Source of the DNA: Opitutaceae bacterium
Lineage (GTDB): Bacteria > Verrucomicrobiota > Verrucomicrobiia > Opitutales > Opitutaceae
Reading direction: 5' to 3'
Length of the DNA stretch: 64,000 nucleotides
NCBI GenBank assembly: GCA_030648295.1
Contig: JAUSID010000286.1
Coordinates: 62,001 to 126,000 of the forward strand
In this document: piece by piece, positions 59,745 through 64,000 of the stretch
Layout: each line of letters begins with the position of its first letter
Position numbering within the stretch: position 1 is the stretch's first letter
Notes under the pieces: generated by a model
Seen by the model: the letters and a program-made list of their open reading frames with translations, nothing else
Databases searched by the model: none
Told to the model about the DNA's origin: nothing
Position numbers and translations under genes: made by a program

Positions 59745-61718
59745 CTAATTCAGGATCTCCATTTTGCCGTGGGGGGACTTGACCCACACGACCGTAATCC
59801 TCGCAGCGCGTAGCTTAGCTAGTTCTGTGGACAGCAGTTTCGTCTTTCGCGATCCGGCGCGGCGTTCGCCGTAGAATAGGAGGATTCCTGCGTGATAACC
59901 GTGATTGGTTGTAAAATCGATCAGAGTGCTAATGTCTTTTCTGATTCCGGCCGCCTTCCCGTTGATCGGCTTAATCTCCATCACGCAGAAATTTTGATTC
60001 ATGCTGCCCGGCTCATGTAGGACCAGATCGGGCGCTACGCGGGAGTTGATTAACGGATGTCCGCGCTTATCGAGTTCTCCCGTGAGCCAATACGCGAACC
60101 GTGAGTCCTGCGGGATTTTGAGACGGAGTTGATGGTAGAGCTCGTAGCAAAACGCACGCTCGCGATAAATTGGATCCGCGCGCCCGGCCACCGGAACAGC
60201 GAAATAAGATTCGGGCACTTGCTCCAGAGACTCGCTCAGCACTGCGAGGAATCGTCGGAACAGCTCATCGAGGTTGTTTGCCTTCGCGAGCATAGGATAA
60301 TGGGCCTCGAGCGCGCGATATTCCGCACGCAATGCCTCATTGTCCATGCCCGGGCTGGCGATACCGAGCTGAGAGAAGAAATCGAGTGCCGCTAGCACCA
60401 CGAGCCGCGTCACTGCCGCCACCTCATGAAGCTGATCATTCAATGACGGATCGAACGGAGACGTCGAACCATGGACTAATCCCGACCTCCAACCATATAC
60501 CCGTGTGACGGTCTTGGTTGCCTCTTCGATCGGTTTTTCACTGTAGAGGTGGTAGAGAATGCCGGCGCGACTCTTGATGATTTGATTGATGCCTCTGGGG
60601 TCATCCTTTCCAGTGCCGGCGATTCGTTCGATCGCCGTAACAAACTTCACAATCTTTGCCCCAGGCTGGCGCTCGGAAACGGCGTCGCCATACCAGGCAA
60701 GTGCGTCGATGAACCGAATGCACAGCGGAGCATCCGACCGGCTCGCAACCAAAGTCAGGGCTTTCGCGGCCAGTTCGAACTGTTCATTCTGTGTGAGTGC
60801 AGGCAGCCAATTATCGCCCACGACATCGTCGTTGGGCGTCGAGGCAAGGGACCACTGCAGGTCTTGGGCGGGACCGCGAAAAAGTTTAGCGCTTTTTCGG
60901 GCGTGTCCGTGGTCCGCAGCCGTGCGCAACCGCTGCGTATAATACTCCCCGAGGAGCAGTTTGATGACGTCGAGGGCGCGCCGAGTGAGATAGATCGCGC
61001 GATCGTAAGACACCGAATCGTCGCAGCTATCAATGCTCACGACGGCGAGCCAGTTAAAATCTCTGAAGAACGTCGTAACCTCGTCTATCTGACGATTGGC
61101 AATTTCCGCCGCCCGTTCAGCGGTGACGGCCGGCAAACCGGCAGGCTGCTGTTCATTTTGTTTCGCATACCGAGCGGCAAGATCGCCCCGCATAGCTTGG
61201 AGTTCTGCGTCGTGGGACGCCCAGAATTCAGATTCGTGCACGAATTCCACTGGCCCCAGCGAGAACCGCTTGACCGCCTTGGACAAAAATATCGCGCAAG
61301 GAATGTAGTGAGTCAGCGCGACAAATCGCTTCTCCGCGGCGTCGGAAGCATCGGCCAGCATTTTTCTCACTAGAATCTTGGTAGGCTCGGCGAGTTCTTC
61401 TGTGGGCTTGGCAAGAGTCGGGATAAAATTGGCTGAAAAAGCGGCCTTCAGGTCATCGACGAACTGCGATGGTTCGACGCGTGACCGTTGGTCAGGATTT
61501 GCTTTCAGATGTCGGCGGGCGATCGTCCAGAAGCGGTCAGACCCTGCCAAACCGCAAAAACACGTCCCACAAGTTGGATGGGGTATGGTTGCGAGCGAGT
61601 CGTGCTTGTGTGATTTGAAATGAGCCATCAACCGCTCGATCGGCATCGCCAAGAACCGAGCAACTTCCCGGACGATGAGGCGCGTGTCCTCGAGATCTTC
61701 AGCCTCTTTGTTGGCCAT
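59745..61718 (-). CDS. HEPN + PD-(D/E)XK nuclease-like protein, defence candidate
   Basis: 657 aa. The N-terminal third includes a small Cys/His-rich patch (HPTCGTCFCGL). The middle resembles an Apea-like HEPN domain: helices NQIIKSRAGILYHLY and YGWRSGLVHGS, the latter with the R-x4-H RNase motif near residue 410. The C-terminal part (about 520-657) has FCYELYHQLR, then PDLVLH (Asp) and CVMEIKP (Glu-x-Lys), a PD-(D/E)XK active site. Two candidate nuclease modules in one chain fit an abortive-infection effector. It is a single gene, convergent with the Mrr-like gene. Confidence 0.65.
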   Translation of the reverse strand: MANKEAEDLEDTRLIVREVARFLAMPIERLMAHFKSHKHDSLATIPHPTCGTCFCGLAGSDRFWTIARRHLKANPDQRSRVEPSQFVDDLKAAFSANFIPTLAKPTEELAEPTKILVRKMLADASDAAEKRFVALTHYIPCAIFLSKAVKRFSLGPVEFVHESEFWASHDAELQAMRGDLAARYAKQNEQQPAGLPAVTAERAAEIANRQIDEVTTFFRDFNWLAVVSIDSCDDSVSYDRAIYLTRRALDVIKLLLGEYYTQRLRTAADHGHARKSAKLFRGPAQDLQWSLASTPNDDVVGDNWLPALTQNEQFELAAKALTLVASRSDAPLCIRFIDALAWYGDAVSERQPGAKIVKFVTAIERIAGTGKDDPRGINQIIKSRAGILYHLYSEKPIEEATKTVTRVYGWRSGLVHGSTSPFDPSLNDQLHEVAAVTRLVVLAALDFFSQLGIASPGMDNEALRAEYRALEAHYPMLAKANNLDELFRRFLAVLSESLEQVPESYFAVPVAGRADPIYRERAFCYELYHQLRLKIPQDSRFAYWLTGELDKRGHPLINSRVAPDLVLHEPGSMNQNFCVMEIKPINGKAAGIRKDISTLIDFTTNHGYHAGILLFYGERRAGSRKTKLLSTELAKLRAARITVVWVKSPHGKMEILN

Positions 61719-61770
61719 TAGCGTAGCGTGCTCGAGCGATGGGCTGACGCAATCATGCCGTGGGAATCGG

Positions 61771-61896
61771 CTAGCAGCCTGTCGGACTTAGGTGTCTGAA
61801 GGCGTCTATAGATGAATATTTGACCTCGCGTGAATTTTTTTTCGCGAATAATCGATGCCAGTGGGCCTTCATTTTCTAAGTCCGACAGGCTGCTAG
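61771..61896. mobile_element. 126-bp MITE-like element with perfect terminal inverted repeats
   Basis: A left end starting CTAG then CAGCCTGTCGGACTTAG (61771-61791) is the exact reverse complement of the right end (61876-61896). The internal 84 bp are AT-rich relative to the surroundings and code for nothing. CTAG at both edges may be a palindromic target duplication or part of the repeats. It has no transposase, so it would be mobilised in trans. It lies just upstream of the HEPN gene start. Confidence 0.7.
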
Positions 61897-62539
61897 ACAG
61901 CGTGTCCAGGACCTGTTCGGAGATTATCGGGAAGGCGTTCTCACGCTGGGCGCGGCTCACCGCCGGGGTCGTGCAGGTTTTCAATTATCGGTTCGCGGCG
62001 GTGGTGTTTTCGCCCGCTTTGCGCGGCGGAACCGGTGCGTTTCCCGAGGCCTGCTCGTCGAGGCGTGCGAGATGGCCGCAAACCTTCCCGCGATTGTGGC
62101 CCCTCCGGCGCCGTCAAGGACACTACGCCTGCGGCGTTCCTCCTTGACCGCGCCTCCGGGGCGGCGATTCGCCTCACTGGCCGGGAGTCGCCTCGGTGGA
62201 ATTTACCGCCGACGGGCTCGTGAGTTTTTCCTCGGCAGCCCAGCGCCCGACGTAAGCCTTGCGGAGTTCCTCCGGATATCTTCGGGCCAGCAAAGTCACC
62301 GTTTAATCGTCTCGAAAAGTGATCGCATCGAAGCACGACGCTCCGGTGCTGAACTCGTCCGTAGTCCGACCGGCGGTGCGCATCACCCTCTGATTCATTC
62401 GAAACACCGAACAACCGACCCTGCACAGCAAGCCGGGAAGCGTGCCACTCGTGGTTTTCCCATTGCCGACGCGTTGAAAACGGCCGTAGCTCGATTAGCA
62501 CTTCGCTGCTGCGCCTGAGACCAAGAAACAACGAATCCG
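61897..62539. other. 643-bp gap, no confident gene
   Basis: GC-rich, with long open frames on both strands but none with recognisable protein character. It separates the MITE from a receiver gene and may include the receiver's promoter. Confidence 0.4.
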
Positions 62540-62932
62540 ATGCCAACCTTGCTCGTGATCGATGATCAGCAGGGTGTGCGACTCACGCTGAATTATCTCT
62601 TTTCGACCGCAGGGTTCACCGTGGTGCTCGCAGAAAACAGCACGTCGGCGCTCGCGCTCTACAATCCACTCGTCGTCGACGCCGCGCTCATCGACATCTT
62701 TATGCCTGGTATGAACGGCCTCGATCTCTGCCGGGAATTGTGCGCCCGCGCACAACAAGCCGGTCGTGACCTGCCGGTGTTCTTGATGAGCGGCGCTCCC
62801 ACGTCGGAGCATCGGCGTCGCGCCGCGGAATTTGGAGCGCTCGGCGTTTTGGCGAAGCCGTTTGATGTAGAGGCATTCATTCAGGATCTGAAAACGCGGC
62901 GGGACAATAATCCCGCGATGCCACGCGTGTGA
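62540..62932 (+). CDS. stand-alone receiver (response regulator)
   Basis: 130 aa. A complete receiver: acidic residues in LLVIDDQQG, phospho-acceptor Asp in ALIDIFMPGMNG, Ser in FLMSGAP and Lys in VLAKPFD. There is no output domain. It is convergent with a frameshifted receiver (62986-63394) and belongs to the same class of single-domain receivers as those at 16-20 kb. Confidence 0.87.
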   Translation: MPTLLVIDDQQGVRLTLNYLFSTAGFTVVLAENSTSALALYNPLVVDAALIDIFMPGMNGLDLCRELCARAQQAGRDLPVFLMSGAPTSEHRRRAAEFGALGVLAKPFDVEAFIQDLKTRRDNNPAMPRV

Positions 62933-62985
62933 CCGCCTGAATTCGACGCAGATAATCCGTTTGTCGCCGCTTCGATCGTTTAATG

Positions 62986-63394
62986 TCAGACCCGTGACAG
63001 CACCTCGTGCAGGTAAGCGGAAAAATCTCCGCGACCGGCGGAAAATACTTTGTTGGCGCCGGCTTCATACGCGGCTCGCTCCACTTCGGGATCGGCGCTC
63101 GCCGTCACCATGACAATCGGGCCCGTCACGCCTTGTTGCCGCAATCCGCGGATGAACTCGATGCCGCTTTCCCCGTCCAGTTTGTGGTCCGTGAGAATCG
63201 CATCCATCGCGATGCGACTGAGCCAGGTCTGCGCGTTCTTAGCCGATGAACACGCGATCACTCCGCACGTCGCAAACTTTCTTCATGAGCGCGCGCCCCA
63301 AGCGGTGTCGGCTGTTTTCATCGTCATCGACGACGAGGAATGTAAGCGACCGCGCCACGACTTGAACGTTGGCGTATTCTGCCGGCCCCATCAT
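62986..63394 (-). pseudogene. receiver gene broken by a one-base frameshift
   Basis: On the minus strand the frame from ATG 63394/63391 reads FLVVDDDENSRHRLGRALMK and then runs to a stop. The neighbouring frame continues the receiver: CGVIACSSAKNAQTWLSRIA, DAILTDHKLDGESG and IVMVTAS. Removing one A from the AAGAAAG run near 63276-63283 would restore MKKFATCGVIACSSAKN. A slipped A-run is the simplest cause. The last-strand motif is AGANKVFSAGRGD, so the usual Lys-Pro is also altered. Confidence 0.7.
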
Positions 63395-63403
63395 TTTGCG
63401 CGA

Positions 63404-63643
63404 TCATCGGCTCGCGGTTAGGTCCGACGCAGTGATCTTCCGTGTCAAGGCTTCGATCCCCGATTCGCAATCGATGATCATCCGAGAGTTTTGCTCCAGC
63501 AGCTTTGTCACTGTGGAGCTGGGATTGAGCGCAAGCAATTTCTCGCGGCAACGGAGCAAGCGCGTGAGTCGTTGCTCATGCGCACAGAGCAAATCCTCGA
63601 ACGCGGTTCGAGACACCGGGGCGAATAACCATCCGATCGCCAT
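63404..63643 (-). CDS. possible small helical protein upstream of the broken receiver
   Basis: 79 aa from ATG 63643 (MAIGWLFAPVSRTAFEDLLC). Helical and charged (CAHEQRLTRLLRCREKLLAL). The stop is 9 bp before the start of the broken receiver, consistent with a former operon. The frame stays open further upstream to 63958, without protein character. Reality of the gene is uncertain. Confidence 0.35.
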   Translation of the reverse strand: MAIGWLFAPVSRTAFEDLLCAHEQRLTRLLRCREKLLALNPSSTVTKLLEQNSRMIIDCESGIEALTRKITASDLTASR

Positions 63644-63978
63644 GGCCAACGACCCTACCGTCGACGCGCCGGACCGATCTCGCAATGCGATTCGGGAGTG
63701 CCGTGAATTACTTTTTCTGCGCGGCAGCCGCGGAGCCCACTCCGCGACGCGACGAGTCATGAGCGGTGGGTTACAGTGTGTTTTCGCGACGTTGCAGTTG
63801 TTTTTCGGCTTCGAACCAAATCTCCTCATCCCGATCGGTTGGCCGGCCAGACTGCTCCCAAATCTGCTCGGCCCGTCGGGAAATCTCCTCGTGCGTGGGA
63901 TGCGTCGGCGACTCCGCACCCGCTGGACTATGCTTGGACGGTTCCATTGCGACCGCACATTAGGCTGACCGAAACAAC
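63644..63978. other. 335-bp gap, no confident gene
   Basis: Open frames occur on both strands but no recognisable product or regulatory element was found. Confidence 0.35.
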
Positions 63979-64000
63979 ATGAACATCGGGACGATTCTTC
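63979..64000 (+). CDS. possible start of a gene cut by the window edge
   Basis: ATG 63979 opens MNIGTIL, reminiscent of the start of short DUF3309-like membrane peptides. Only seven codons are visible, so the assignment is a guess. Confidence 0.25.

Noticed and set aside
61718-61984. 88-codon minus-strand frame covering the MITE
   Set aside because: The frame is mostly the MITE and its inverted repeats, so it is not a gene.
1-64000. CRISPR arrays, tRNA or rRNA genes, integrase gene
   Set aside because: Looked for, but no array of regular repeats with unique spacers, no RNA gene and no tyrosine or serine recombinase was recognised; the phased repeats at 12274 and 51395 are too short for CRISPR.

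Overview
This is a GC-rich window from what is probably a member of the Verrucomicrobiota, perhaps Opitutales. That placement is an inference from two things: a secreted sulfatase and glycan-esterase operon beside a GH67 alpha-glucuronidase, and the style of the conjugation genes. No rRNA, tRNA or other lineage marker was found.

Layout. (1) 66-8369, plus strand: a tightly packed secreted polysaccharide operon (alpha/beta hydrolase, GH67 alpha-glucuronidase, sulfatase, SGNH-type esterase, second sulfatase), then a small membrane protein. (2) 8398-15455: conjugative DNA processing. A remnant of an AAA+ ATPase gene, a small unknown gene and a MobF-type relaxase-helicase lie on the minus strand. 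Facing them across a 310-bp oriT-like region is an IncP TraK/TraL/TraM-like trio followed by a VirD4-type coupling protein. (3) 15456-20528: a degraded transposase fragment, then a signalling block (hybrid histidine kinase and five receiver genes, two of them degenerate or broken). (4) 20902-23193, minus strand: three genes including an intact single-module ClpB-like AAA+ ATPase. (5) 23259-50126, plus strand: one nearly gap-free gene string. It starts with a mating-pair T4SS (VirB2, B3, B4, B7-like, B5, small membrane protein, B6, B8, B9, B10). It runs directly into a type IV pilus/type II secretion set (PilP/GspC-like lipoprotein, GspF, prepilin, 1181-aa repeat adhesin, secretin, GspE, prepilin, PilM/N-like, PilO-like). 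It ends with small unknown genes and a giant adenine methylase-helicase. A frameshifted radC follows.

(6) 51395-61718: accessory, defence-like cargo. It comprises an iteron-like repeat cluster, a DUF4062-HATPase protein, a HigB / HigA-ImmA / T4-beta-protein-family / small-protein cassette, two small unknown genes, a 197-aa protein with an Mrr-like nuclease, and a 657-aa HEPN + PD-(D/E)XK protein. (7) 61771-64000: a 126-bp MITE-like element and more stand-alone receivers, one frameshifted, up to the window edge.

How it fits together (inference): regions 2, 4 and 5 look like an integrated conjugative element. The relaxase and TraKLM-like proteins would act at the 12.1-12.4 kb oriT candidate, and VirD4 would pass DNA to the VirB channel. 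The co-transcribed pilus with its repeat adhesin would make or stabilise contact with recipients. A shared GACATAAG-type motif lies upstream of the relaxase, the traK-like gene and the T4SS operon, suggesting a common regulator. No integrase, att site, VirB11, VirB1 or prepilin peptidase was seen, so the borders and some required parts must lie elsewhere or have been replaced.
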